A stretch of DNA of 26,117 nt. Origin: JAJFFW01 sp038531315 (lineage in GTDB: Bacteria > Pseudomonadota > Alphaproteobacteria > Caulobacterales > Parvularculaceae). The notes under the pieces were generated by a model that was given only the letters and a program-made list of their open reading frames with translations, made no database searches and was not told the origin of the DNA. This document shows positions 14,580 to 23,094 of the stretch, in pieces (the stretch's first letter is position 1; the number at the start of each line of letters is the position of its first letter). The stretch is from positions 1-26,117 of the forward strand of contig JBCBBT010000048.1 in NCBI GenBank assembly GCA_038531315.1. Reading direction: 5' to 3'. Both the position numbers and the translations under genes were made by a program.

Positions 14580-14777
14580 TCAGTAAACAGAGAAAAGGCG
14601 CTGAACTCGCGTATTAGCGCGCAATGAGCTGAGATATTGCTCCAGCTTCAGCTTCACGCGAAAAATCACATTCGCCGTTTCAGCGAGCAAGGCTTCCGTC
14701 GCGTGGACGCCGTTTCCGCGCCGAAAACCGGCGCTGGCCTCAATTGAACTCAGATTTTCGGTAAGGCCGGTGTTCAA
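14580..14777 (-). CDS. Possible 65-residue protein coupled to the decahaem cytochrome gene
   Basis: A frame starting with TTG at 14777 overlaps the stop of the decahaem gene in the four bases TTGA, the geometry of translational coupling. The product (MNTGLTENLSSIEASAG... ending VQRLFSVY) is largely helical in the middle (ATEALLAETANVIFRVKLKL), with no signal peptide and no cysteine. It would be the last gene of the operon. A TTG start and small size make it uncertain; it may simply be an open frame. No family recognised. Confidence 0.33.
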   Translation of the reverse strand: MNTGLTENLSSIEASAGFRRGNGVHATEALLAETANVIFRVKLKLEQYLSSLRANTRVQRLFSVY

Positions 14778-17700
14778 GGCCGCCGGGTCGGCGGGGCGCC
14801 GCGTCCGCCTTGTGCTTTGGCCGCCCGGCCTGACGCTTTGCCGCCTGTCTGCGCATCGATTTCGTCGGTGACAAAATAGGGGGCGCCGTTTTCTCTGAGG
14901 AACAATCGCTCCATCTCTGACCGGGTGAAGGGGCGAGAGCCGAAACGGCCGAAAACCGCCATTTGATGTCCCGACTCATCGACCGCACGATCGCGGTCAA
15001 TGCCCTTCGATAAGGCGAGCGCAGTCCCGGGTGTTTTCCGCCAGGCGATCAATTCCGGTTTCGGTTCCGGTGAGAAGCCGTAGAAGTTCGGCTGCGAGCT
15101 TGGGCTTGTCAGCTGAAGAACCTTGAGCCCATTTTTGCCGTCCGCGACATATCCGAAGAGCGACGCGTTTGTGGTGGCGACAATGACATCGCGGGCGTCG
15201 TTCAATTTGCCGTCAAAGGTTTCTTTAAGGTAAATCTCTGGCGCTTCGGCTTTCTCAATATCAACGATCACAAGGCCTTCCGATCCCGCGGCGACGTAAG
15301 CATAGGTGCGTGCGAGATAAAGCTTGTGGGCGTCGACGAGTGGGATGAACGCGCCGTCGATCGCGCGGGGCGCATCGAGGCGGGTTACGTCAAATACTTT
15401 CAGCCCATCCGCATCCGTCACAAAAAGATAACGGAACTGAAGTGCGCTCGCCCGCATATCATTGAGAGGCGTTACGGAAACGGTTTTTGGATTAAGCGGA
15501 TCATCGAGGTCGACAACGACGAGACCGGCGTCGGCGGCGATGTAAGCATAGTGGCCGCCGAGCGTGATGTGGCGCGCGCCGTTGAGAACGCCTTCGGCGT
15601 TCCATGTCGCTGCGCGTTCAAAGAAGTTATCGCGCGGGTCGCCGTTCGCCAGCGTATTAACATCAACCAGGATCAACCCCTCTTCGGCGTCGGTGATGAC
15701 CGCGTAATTATAGAGCGGATGAAACGCCTGCTCGTTATTGCGTTCGCGCAATTCAGCGGTATTTCGAACGGGATCAATCGGTTGGTTCGTCGCCATCGCA
15801 ACGCATGTCGCATTTTTCGTATTGATATGCGTATCGTGTCCGAGCGGCGAGAAGGGTGCCGTGATCGCACGCTCGGAGAAGCCTTTGTTGCCGATCGACG
15901 CAACGTCATAGGCCCGGAAACCGGCCTTTCCGACGGCGGCGTAGAGATACTCGCCGCGCAATTGCAGGCAATTGATATCGCCGCGCGCGCCTTGCGCAAC
16001 ATTGGCGATTTCTTCAAGCGCGCCGGTCTCGCCGGAGAATTTATTCGAACGGTCAAAAATCCGCCCACGCTTCCATTCGATCAGTTCACGGCCGTTTTTC
16101 TCGACATGCGCCTGATAATAGTCGGGATAGGCGTATTGATGGAGGTAAGAGCCGAACACCGCTTGCGGCTCGTCCCATTCCGTCACGCGCACGGCTTCAA
16201 AACCGCCTTCCATGCCGACCCACGCGTGCAGGCCGACGAAATTGACAAAGTTTGTTCCCAAGAGGAGAAGCTGCGCCATTATGGCGTTATTGTCGCCCTC
16301 GTCAGACAAGTGACAATCGGTGCAGGTTTTGGTCTCGGTTTTTCGTACCGTGTGCGGGAAGTGCGGCGCAAAGGCCTGGCTTGAAAAGCCTGCCGCCGAG
16401 ATCGGCGGCTGTTGGATATAAATGCGCTCCCGATTGACGTTGGTCGACGACAAGATCAGCGCTGAAGACGAGCGCACCGGCGCAATTGTGTTGTTCTTCG
16501 TGTCCTGATGTTTGCCAAGCTGGAACATCTGGTCGCGCGCAACCTGCGGGTTGTAGGTCGCATAGTTGCGCGTTGTTTCGCCGTCATATTTGTGCTCGCT
16601 CGCCAGCCAGTTGGCTTCGATCGGCAGGTGACAGCCGCCGCATGATGTCGTCCACGACAGATGGCAGGTATAACACTCCATCTCGTCGTCCTTGTGGGCG
16701 AGGTTCGCTTGCGTGAGATTGCCTTTAAACCAGGTCATGGCGCCGTTATCGTCCATCGCCACCAACTTGGCGCGCGCCGACTTTTCATTATAGCCGCGCG
16801 CACCTTTGGTGACGCTGTCTTTGACAAGTGAGACCTGCCATTCGAGATCGGGGTCGAGAACAGAGCGTTGGATCAAGACGCGCCGCCCGCCGCGGCGCAC
16901 CCATTCGAAGCGATATTTGCCGTCAGGATTTCTGAGGCTTGTAAGGTCCAGGCCTTGCGGCGATGCGGCGGGCCCTGAGGTCTTCAGTGTCGGGTAAGAC
17001 GACGCTGTTCCGTGGCAATCGCGGCAGCCGATTTCAACGGCGCTTGCGACCTCTCCATGGAGATAGCCGTTGCCATGGCTGTCTTGCGTGTAGTGGCAAT
17101 CAACGCACTGCATGCCGATTTCTGCGTGTATCGACATCATGTGAACGGACTTGCCGGGATTGCTCCCGATCTCGGCGAATTTTCCTTCGCCATTCTTGCG
17201 CCACTTCTCAGGATCGTCCGGATCGACAATATTGCCGTCCGCATCCAGAAGGTTGCCGTCTCGGTCGCGTTTGAAAATTCCTCGAAAATTCCAGCCATGA
17301 CCGTGATAGTCGGCAAATTGCGTGTCTTTCAGCGCCGGGTTCAGATCATAGACGTTTTTCAGGAAATCGAGCTTCGCCCATTTGCCGCGCACAGCCGCGC
17401 CTTCCGGATTTCGGTCGAGGACTTTGCGCTGTTCTTCGATCGTCGGATATTTCTGTTCTTTCGGCCACATGGCGGGCGCATCGGACTCATAGTCCCACAT
17501 CGTGTAGCCGAGGTAGGAATTGATGAACATGTTCGGCTGGTGCATGTGGCAATTCATGCATTGCGCCGTCGGGATCGCGCGTGTGAAGACGTGTTTGATG
17601 GGATGGCCGGACTCGTCTTTCGGAATGGTCGGGTCGATGGTCTGGGTTTTGCCGTCGTGACCAAATTTCGCGTAGGTCAGCGAGTGACGCGGCTGGCGGT

Positions 17701-18793
17701 CATTAGCGTAGACCACATGACAGGATGCGCACCCGGAAGAGCGATAATCGCCGGGTTGGTCGTTGGTGCCCATAAACCACGTAAACGGATCATTGAGGCG
17801 CGTTTTGTGAATGTTGAGAACCGGGATTGCGACGCGCAGACCGGTGCCGGGCCCGCGGTTTGACTGGCGCAAGTCGGGTCGTCCCGGCTCTTCAAGGCGC
17901 TGCAATTGTCCAAGCGCATTAGGAAGGCCGACTTCGGCGAATTGCGTGATGACATTTCGTCCGCCGCGCTCAAAAACCCGAAAGACATCGGCCGGGGGCA
18001 AGACATGCCAGGTCGGCAACGGCGCGAGGAAAGGCAGAGCGCCGCGCGCCATGGCGGCGGCCGAGGGCGCCGTCGGGCATCCTACAGGCGATGTCGCCGG
18101 ATCGATTTCTTCTCCCGGCGAACACAGCGCCGCCGGTTTGCCGTCGCGGGTGTACGCCTCGCCCAGCACATAGTTTTTCAGCGCCAGAATGCCATTATTG
18201 TAAGCCGCGCCGCCCCAAAGCATGGCGCCGGTCGCCATGATGGAGCGTTCAGCAATAAATATCTCTTTCAGGTGACACGCGCCGCAGGCTTCGCGCGCTA
18301 CGCGGTAATCGGAAGGATTAACGAAACGAACAAACTCCGGGGATTCCTTGTTCAAAAGCGTATAGCTGCGCTTGGGATTGGCCGAACTCGGGAAATGCCA
18401 GCTCTTCGGATATTTCGGCAGGACATGCGCCTCGTCGCGCCAGGCGATATATTCCGGCGCATCCTTGCTCAGTCCTTCCGCTGCGAAGATATCGGCGTTG
18501 CCGCCATGGCAATCGGTGCAGCCGAGCCGGATATCCGCATCCGGATTATGCATCGTCGGCGCATCAGTCTTCGTGTGACAGCTGAGACAACCGGCTGACT
18601 TCGCGTCTACTGCGGCGGTGTCCTGAAACAACGGCGCGGGCGGGGCGGTGACTTTTGAATAGTCGACCTTTTGCGGTTTTTCTTTTTCCGCTGCGCCGAC
18701 ATCGCTCGCCGCGACAGCGAGCACAATAGCAAGCGCGCCCAATAGGACGACGTGCAGCTTAATAAGGGGCTTATATAAAGGGCGGTTGTTCAT
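14774..18793 (-). CDS. Secreted decahaem c-type cytochrome with C-terminal LVIVD-repeat beta-propeller
   Basis: This 1339-residue protein has a signal peptide (about 1-34, ending near DVGAA) and ten CXXCH haem attachment sites at C69, C92, C170, C355, C412, C563, C590, C707, C718 and C824. The 707/718 pair is very close (CYTCH and CGGCH). From about 935 to 1235 at least six LVIVD-type repeats follow (for example AGLVVVDLDDP, DGLKVFDVTR, EGLVIVDIEKA, NGLKVLQLTS), which fold as a beta-propeller. The tail is Gly/Arg/Pro-rich. Multihaem proteins of this size act in long-range electron transfer or as multi-electron reductases/oxidases; the propeller suggests substrate or partner binding. The start lies three bases after the outer membrane barrel gene, so the two are coupled and their products may form one complex. 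No single known family (MtrA, HAO, octahaem reductase) fits over the full length. Confidence 0.88.
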   Translation of the reverse strand: MNNRPLYKPLIKLHVVLLGALAIVLAVAASDVGAAEKEKPQKVDYSKVTAPPAPLFQDTAAVDAKSAGCLSCHTKTDAPTMHNPDADIRLGCTDCHGGNADIFAAEGLSKDAPEYIAWRDEAHVLPKYPKSWHFPSSANPKRSYTLLNKESPEFVRFVNPSDYRVAREACGACHLKEIFIAERSIMATGAMLWGGAAYNNGILALKNYVLGEAYTRDGKPAALCSPGEEIDPATSPVGCPTAPSAAAMARGALPFLAPLPTWHVLPPADVFRVFERGGRNVITQFAEVGLPNALGQLQRLEEPGRPDLRQSNRGPGTGLRVAIPVLNIHKTRLNDPFTWFMGTNDQPGDYRSSGCASCHVVYANDRQPRHSLTYAKFGHDGKTQTIDPTIPKDESGHPIKHVFTRAIPTAQCMNCHMHQPNMFINSYLGYTMWDYESDAPAMWPKEQKYPTIEEQRKVLDRNPEGAAVRGKWAKLDFLKNVYDLNPALKDTQFADYHGHGWNFRGIFKRDRDGNLLDADGNIVDPDDPEKWRKNGEGKFAEIGSNPGKSVHMMSIHAEIGMQCVDCHYTQDSHGNGYLHGEVASAVEIGCRDCHGTASSYPTLKTSGPAASPQGLDLTSLRNPDGKYRFEWVRRGGRRVLIQRSVLDPDLEWQVSLVKDSVTKGARGYNEKSARAKLVAMDDNGAMTWFKGNLTQANLAHKDDEMECYTCHLSWTTSCGGCHLPIEANWLASEHKYDGETTRNYATYNPQVARDQMFQLGKHQDTKNNTIAPVRSSSALILSSTNVNRERIYIQQPPISAAGFSSQAFAPHFPHTVRKTETKTCTDCHLSDEGDNNAIMAQLLLLGTNFVNFVGLHAWVGMEGGFEAVRVTEWDEPQAVFGSYLHQYAYPDYYQAHVEKNGRELIEWKRGRIFDRSNKFSGETGALEEIANVAQGARGDINCLQLRGEYLYAAVGKAGFRAYDVASIGNKGFSERAITAPFSPLGHDTHINTKNATCVAMATNQPIDPVRNTAELRERNNEQAFHPLYNYAVITDAEEGLILVDVNTLANGDPRDNFFERAATWNAEGVLNGARHITLGGHYAYIAADAGLVVVDLDDPLNPKTVSVTPLNDMRASALQFRYLFVTDADGLKVFDVTRLDAPRAIDGAFIPLVDAHKLYLARTYAYVAAGSEGLVIVDIEKAEAPEIYLKETFDGKLNDARDVIVATTNASLFGYVADGKNGLKVLQLTSPSSQPNFYGFSPEPKPELIAWRKTPGTALALSKGIDRDRAVDESGHQMAVFGRFGSRPFTRSEMERLFLRENGAPYFVTDEIDAQTGGKASGRAAKAQGGRGAPPTRRP

Positions 18794-18796
18794 GGG

Positions 18797-20995
18797 TCAG
18801 TAGCTCAACACGGCGTTGAAGAGTACAGAGTAGTAAAGATCGTCACGCTCATTGGAATCGAACAGATCGCGGAACCCGTCACTCGGCACGAGGGCGGCGC
18901 CGGAAAGGCGAAAAACGAGGTTTTGAATGAATTTCGGCCGGTAGATGACAGCGCTCGAAATATCCCAGCCGATATCGTTGTCGATCGCGCCCTGGACGCG
19001 CAACGCTTCGAGTGTGTCTGTTTTGTGGAACCAAAGATGATTGGCGTTAAACGAAATTCGAAGCGGCGGCAAAACGTCAAAGTCGGCGCCGACGCCGGCG
19101 AGGATCAGACCAGGATTGTTGAAGTTTGACTGGCCTTGTTCCTTCGATGAGCGCAAATCCGGCAATACGCCATTGCGCCCATTAAGGCCGATCACCCGGC
19201 CGCCGCCGATAAACGGTATCGGCTGACGGACCCAGTAGCTGGTGTCAGCGCCGGCAAATTGCGGGTTTTCAAAAATTGCGTCAAAGCCGCGCTCGACATT
19301 GTCGAATGGATCGCCGTCGCCGCTGGCGAAAAGGCCAGACAACCGGAAGCGCGCCCAGTCGCGATCGTAAGAGGGCTCGACGGCGGCGAAAAACGACCGA
19401 ATTTTTGCGGGCTCGTCGGTGAAAATAGAGTTTCGGTCTTCGCCCAGCGCGTAATAGGCCGATGCTGTAATGTTGAGGCGGCCCGCGCGTCCGTCGGCGT
19501 TATACCCGAGATAGACAACATCGTAGTCGCGGCCGCGCAAATTGCCGATCAGAGCCGGGCGAACCGGAAAGCCATTTGTGTCGATCTCGATGTCGTCGCT
19601 TTCGCGGTTGAGATTATACAGGACGGTAACCTGGCTCGTCAGACCCGGCAGTGGTAAATCCTGCCGATAAAGATTGGCGACAAAGACGTAGTCCTTGCGC
19701 GGACGGTCTTCGATTTTGTTCAGACCGGAATTTGTGTCTTTTTCAAGTCGGACAAAAGCGCCGAGATTATATTGATAGCGGTTGTTGTCGCGATTGCCGA
19801 ACAGGCGAAATCCGAGCTGGTTATCCTGAAACAGGAAGCCGCGAAAATCGCTGGAAAATGGCTGGATACCGACGCGGATTGAATCGAAATCATAGCGATC
19901 GGAAACGTTGCGCAGGTGATAGTCGACAAACGCTTCTTGAATACCCACAAAACCGTCGCTGCGGGTTGTCCCTTCAGAAGGCTCCACATGCAGGATGCGC
20001 AGCTCTTCAACCGAGGCGTAGTTGTAGTTGAAAACCGGCGTCAGTCGGAATTCAAGATCCTGAGGTTTGTACGCGGTTGAGCCCTTGATCAAGGAAAGGC
20101 TGGTGATCAGATTTTGCGAGAAGACGAAATTATCACCGTCGCCGAAGACGTCGAGACTGCCGGGCCGGTCCGTGGTCTGAACGCCGACGGGGATCGGAAA
20201 CGACCGCGGCTCGATCACGGTGTCGGAAATCACCGAGGCGACAAAGAACCAGTCCTTCGTACCGCGGATCGGTCGGTCGCCCTTCAGCGTGTTCTGAGAA
20301 TAGGGGTCCCACCACCGCGTTTTGATAACGCCAAGGTTTTCCGCAAGCCGCCAGCGATCAGGTACGGCGGGCCAGCAAAAGGCGAACGTATCATTACTAA
20401 CGCGGCAGTCAGGGAACTCATCGAGACGGGGCGCGTCGACCGCGCCGGGATTTTGAACCGATCCTGCATCATAAGCGCCGCCGTCGCCGACTTGCGCGGG
20501 ATCAACTCTGAGCGCCGTCGGATCAGCGCGCCGACGCTCGCCGCCCTGCGGCCCGCGCCCGGCGGGATTGTCCACTTTGCGTCTCGCGTCTGACGGATTG
20601 GTTTGCGCAAAGGAAAAATCTACCGTCGCCGCATCGACCAAGCGCGTTGCGGAATTAGGTTGCGCAAAATTGATTGCGATTGGCGATGGTGCGTCGGCGG
20701 CTGGACCGGCTACAAACGGCGGGTCGCCGTGGGGCGCCGTGGTCCGGGGGGCGGCGGCGATCTCACTTGGCTGAGAAAAGTCAAGCGCCGCCGTTTCCTG
20801 TGGTAATTTCCCGGTTGCGCCTGTTCGCGATGCGTCCGCAACGGACTTTTCAAACGCTTTAAGCAACGCATGGCGCTCAAAAGCGTCGGCCTGATCGGCG
20901 GGGTCGGGCGCCTCTGGCGTCGCACATGCCGGCCCCGTGAAAAACGCAGCCGCGACAGCCGAAACCAGAACCGAATTCATGAGAGATGATCTCAC
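18797..20995 (-). CDS. Outer membrane beta-barrel protein of the multihaem operon
   Basis: A protein of about 732 residues with a signal peptide (RSSLMNSVLVSAVAAAFF, cleavage after ACA), a Pro/Asp-rich low-complexity region (about 30-190), a Cys pair ten residues apart (about 197 and 207, in CRVSNDTFAFC), and then a large barrel of alternating amphipathic strands ending in SVLFNAVLSY with an aromatic C-terminus. A GTG start at 20995 is chosen: GGAG lies seven bases upstream and it gives a normal signal peptide. ATG at 20980 is the alternative; ATGs at 21037 and 21058 would overlap the upstream gene and add charged residues. It is three bases from the decahaem gene. By position it could be the barrel of a porin-cytochrome conduit, analogous to MtrB, but I see no MtrB sequence motif, so a plain porin is equally possible. 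Confidence 0.8.
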   Translation of the reverse strand: MRSSLMNSVLVSAVAAAFFTGPACATPEAPDPADQADAFERHALLKAFEKSVADASRTGATGKLPQETAALDFSQPSEIAAAPRTTAPHGDPPFVAGPAADAPSPIAINFAQPNSATRLVDAATVDFSFAQTNPSDARRKVDNPAGRGPQGGERRRADPTALRVDPAQVGDGGAYDAGSVQNPGAVDAPRLDEFPDCRVSNDTFAFCWPAVPDRWRLAENLGVIKTRWWDPYSQNTLKGDRPIRGTKDWFFVASVISDTVIEPRSFPIPVGVQTTDRPGSLDVFGDGDNFVFSQNLITSLSLIKGSTAYKPQDLEFRLTPVFNYNYASVEELRILHVEPSEGTTRSDGFVGIQEAFVDYHLRNVSDRYDFDSIRVGIQPFSSDFRGFLFQDNQLGFRLFGNRDNNRYQYNLGAFVRLEKDTNSGLNKIEDRPRKDYVFVANLYRQDLPLPGLTSQVTVLYNLNRESDDIEIDTNGFPVRPALIGNLRGRDYDVVYLGYNADGRAGRLNITASAYYALGEDRNSIFTDEPAKIRSFFAAVEPSYDRDWARFRLSGLFASGDGDPFDNVERGFDAIFENPQFAGADTSYWVRQPIPFIGGGRVIGLNGRNGVLPDLRSSKEQGQSNFNNPGLILAGVGADFDVLPPLRISFNANHLWFHKTDTLEALRVQGAIDNDIGWDISSAVIYRPKFIQNLVFRLSGAALVPSDGFRDLFDSNERDDLYYSVLFNAVLSY

Positions 20996-21017
20996 GCGAT
21001 ATCTCCGTTTAAGTCGT

Positions 21018-23036
21018 TCATCTTCCCTGGCAGACATTTTGTTCGTCTGAGTCCACAAAAGGCGTGAACGGACAGTTCACGTACCGAAGGCGCACCGGAT
21101 TGCCATTGACGCTAATCACGACCGTGTCCGCGCGGATGGCCGGCGGCGCATTATTGAGGGCGCCGCTGAGGCGCTCGCTCGCGCGATCAACGCCGAGAAA
21201 GGAAATCATGTCGTCCTGATCGATGCCGTCGCCGGAAACGCCGATACCGCCGATCAGCATGTCACCGCGGTAAATTGGAACGCTGCCGGGAAAAATCTGG
21301 ATGCCGTTCTGAAGGCGGTTCGCGCCGGCGGGCAGGCCTTCGGATGCCGGAAGACCCGTGCATCGCGGCGGCGTATCAGGCCCGCCGCCAAGCACATGGA
21401 CGACATGTTGAATAATGTTATCGACTACAAGCGAAATCTGAAGACCGGTGTCAAAAGGGCTCCACTCAGTAATCGGCAGCGACAAGGGGCCGTTCGCCGT
21501 CCCAACCTCGCCGTCAGGGAAAAACGGCCGCGACAGGTTCCCGCCTGACCGGTCAGCAAATGCAATAGCGCCCGTCAGCGCGGTGGGGTCCGGTATAAAA
21601 TCGCGCACGTCCTGAACGAACGTAGACGGATCCTTGGTGACGCCCGGCGCGGGTAGGCTCGTCGGCGGCGTCGCCAATAGGTCCGCCGCGGCGACACTGC
21701 TGGAGAAAAAGGCTGCTGTCCGCGCTTTCTGTAATGAAACGTCGGTGCCGAAAATCGGCGCGTCCGGACCGCGCACAACGCCAAGAATAACGCCATTGGT
21801 GTCGACAACGGAAACCGTAACCTGCGCGCGGCTGTTAAGAGGCTGGCGGATCTGGCCGCGTGCGGCTTCCATCACCCTAAAGGCTTCTTCGAGAACAACC
21901 TGGACTTCCGCAGCGGTGAGCGGCTGAGCGACGCGCGCAGCGTCCGTACCATCAATCGGCGGAAAGCGGTTATTGCCGGCGCCGTCTGACAGGAAGTAAG
22001 CGTCCGGTCCGGCAAAGGCGGCGCCCGCAGGTCGAAAGCCGGATGCTTCGCTGCCGTAGGCGACGCCTGCTTTGACGCCGCCGGTAGAGGCGCCGTCAAA
22101 ATAGGCCGTGACATCGACAAGGTCGCCCATCACGCCGTTAATCGACGCGAAAGAGGGCGCTGAGCCCGGCGCGGCCATCAGATCGTTAACGTCGAAATCG
22201 GAAAACCGCAACGCGGTGCCGTCGACGGTTATGCGCGGGGCGCGGATATTTTCTGGCGCAGCGAAACCCTGAAAGCCGGCCGTTGCGACAGCTTCTTCAA
22301 TACTGTCGTCAACATCGAGGATATTGTCGTCAAGACCGTAATCATTATCGATGACGACGCCGATACCGCCGACGACAAATCCGTCTTTATAAAGAGGAAA
22401 ACCGCCGGGGTCCGCAGACAAGCCCAGCGGCGCGCGTTGCGGGCCAATGCGTGGACCGGCCGCGGCAAACCGTGTGTTGAGGTCTGAGCACGGCAATTGG
22501 GAAATTTGCACCCCAAAGAGCGGGCCGCTCTCAAGGCCAGCGGTGGTTGGGGCGGGCGGAAAGTGCTCCTGAAGGATCTGGCTCGCCGTGCGGGAGGTAA
22601 AGGCGTTACCGGCCGAGGACAGATAGGCGCCGGTGATGGCTTTTGAAATGGCGGCAAGTGTCGCCGGCACGTCGAGGCCCTGAAGGCCGGAATTGTTCCC
22701 GTCGGGATGGTCGCGGACCTGCGTCGTCACAAGTGCGCCGTTCATGACAAAGACGGCGAGCACATTGCCAACCCTGTCAGTAACCGCAATGGTCGCCGAT
22801 GCGCCGCGGGCGCTGGCCTCCGCGACGGCCTGGGCGACAATGCGTTCGACTTCCGGCGCGTCTAGATTGCGCAATTCGGGAACCAGAAAATTCGAGGTTG
22901 ATTGTGATGGCGCGGGTCCGGGCGCCGGCGTCGGCAGGACCGACATCATCTCCTCGCTGCAGCCGGTGAGCGCCGCAACGCTCGCGGTCGCAAACGACAG
23001 CAATCGCAACCCCGCAATTTTTCCCCGCACCGTCAC
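21018..23036 (-). CDS. Lipoprotein with two GlcG/HbpS-like domains
   Basis: A 672-residue protein with a lipoprotein signal: hydrophobic stretch and lipobox LTGC with C26 as the lipidated residue. Two segments show the GlcG/HbpS (DUF336) pattern: one from about 57 (LDAPEVERIVAQAVAEASARG, then ATIAVTDRVGNVLAVFVMNGA and a segment of small helices ending in QEHFPP), and a second from about 390 (LTAAEVQVVLEEAFRVMEAA, then VTVSVVDTNGVILGVVRGPDA). Each is followed by a GGIGV stretch (VVGGIGVVID and LIGGIGVSGD). HbpS binds or degrades haem in streptomycetes, while GlcG function is unclear. In this operon it may serve haem binding or sensing at the membrane; that is inference. Start is GTG at 23036, with GGGAG ten bases upstream. 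The barrel gene follows 22 bases after the stop. Confidence 0.8.
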   Translation of the reverse strand: MTVRGKIAGLRLLSFATASVAALTGCSEEMMSVLPTPAPGPAPSQSTSNFLVPELRNLDAPEVERIVAQAVAEASARGASATIAVTDRVGNVLAVFVMNGALVTTQVRDHPDGNNSGLQGLDVPATLAAISKAITGAYLSSAGNAFTSRTASQILQEHFPPAPTTAGLESGPLFGVQISQLPCSDLNTRFAAAGPRIGPQRAPLGLSADPGGFPLYKDGFVVGGIGVVIDNDYGLDDNILDVDDSIEEAVATAGFQGFAAPENIRAPRITVDGTALRFSDFDVNDLMAAPGSAPSFASINGVMGDLVDVTAYFDGASTGGVKAGVAYGSEASGFRPAGAAFAGPDAYFLSDGAGNNRFPPIDGTDAARVAQPLTAAEVQVVLEEAFRVMEAARGQIRQPLNSRAQVTVSVVDTNGVILGVVRGPDAPIFGTDVSLQKARTAAFFSSSVAAADLLATPPTSLPAPGVTKDPSTFVQDVRDFIPDPTALTGAIAFADRSGGNLSRPFFPDGEVGTANGPLSLPITEWSPFDTGLQISLVVDNIIQHVVHVLGGGPDTPPRCTGLPASEGLPAGANRLQNGIQIFPGSVPIYRGDMLIGGIGVSGDGIDQDDMISFLGVDRASERLSGALNNAPPAIRADTVVISVNGNPVRLRYVNCPFTPFVDSDEQNVCQGR

Positions 23037-23094
23037 TCGTTTGTCTCTCCCAATTCCCGCGCCGACTATACCGCCGGCGCGCTAATCGCCCTAA

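Noticed and set aside
15326..18598. Long open frames on the plus strand opposite the decahaem gene (15326-16384, 17012-17863, 17906-18598).
   Set aside because: The minus strand encodes ten haem motifs, a signal peptide and propeller repeats over this stretch; the plus-strand products have no domain-like features and arise from GC-rich antisense.
18797..21058. Long start (21058) of the barrel gene.
   Set aside because: It would overlap the upstream lipoprotein gene by about 40 bases and place a charged stretch before the signal peptide; GTG at 20995 has a better ribosome site.
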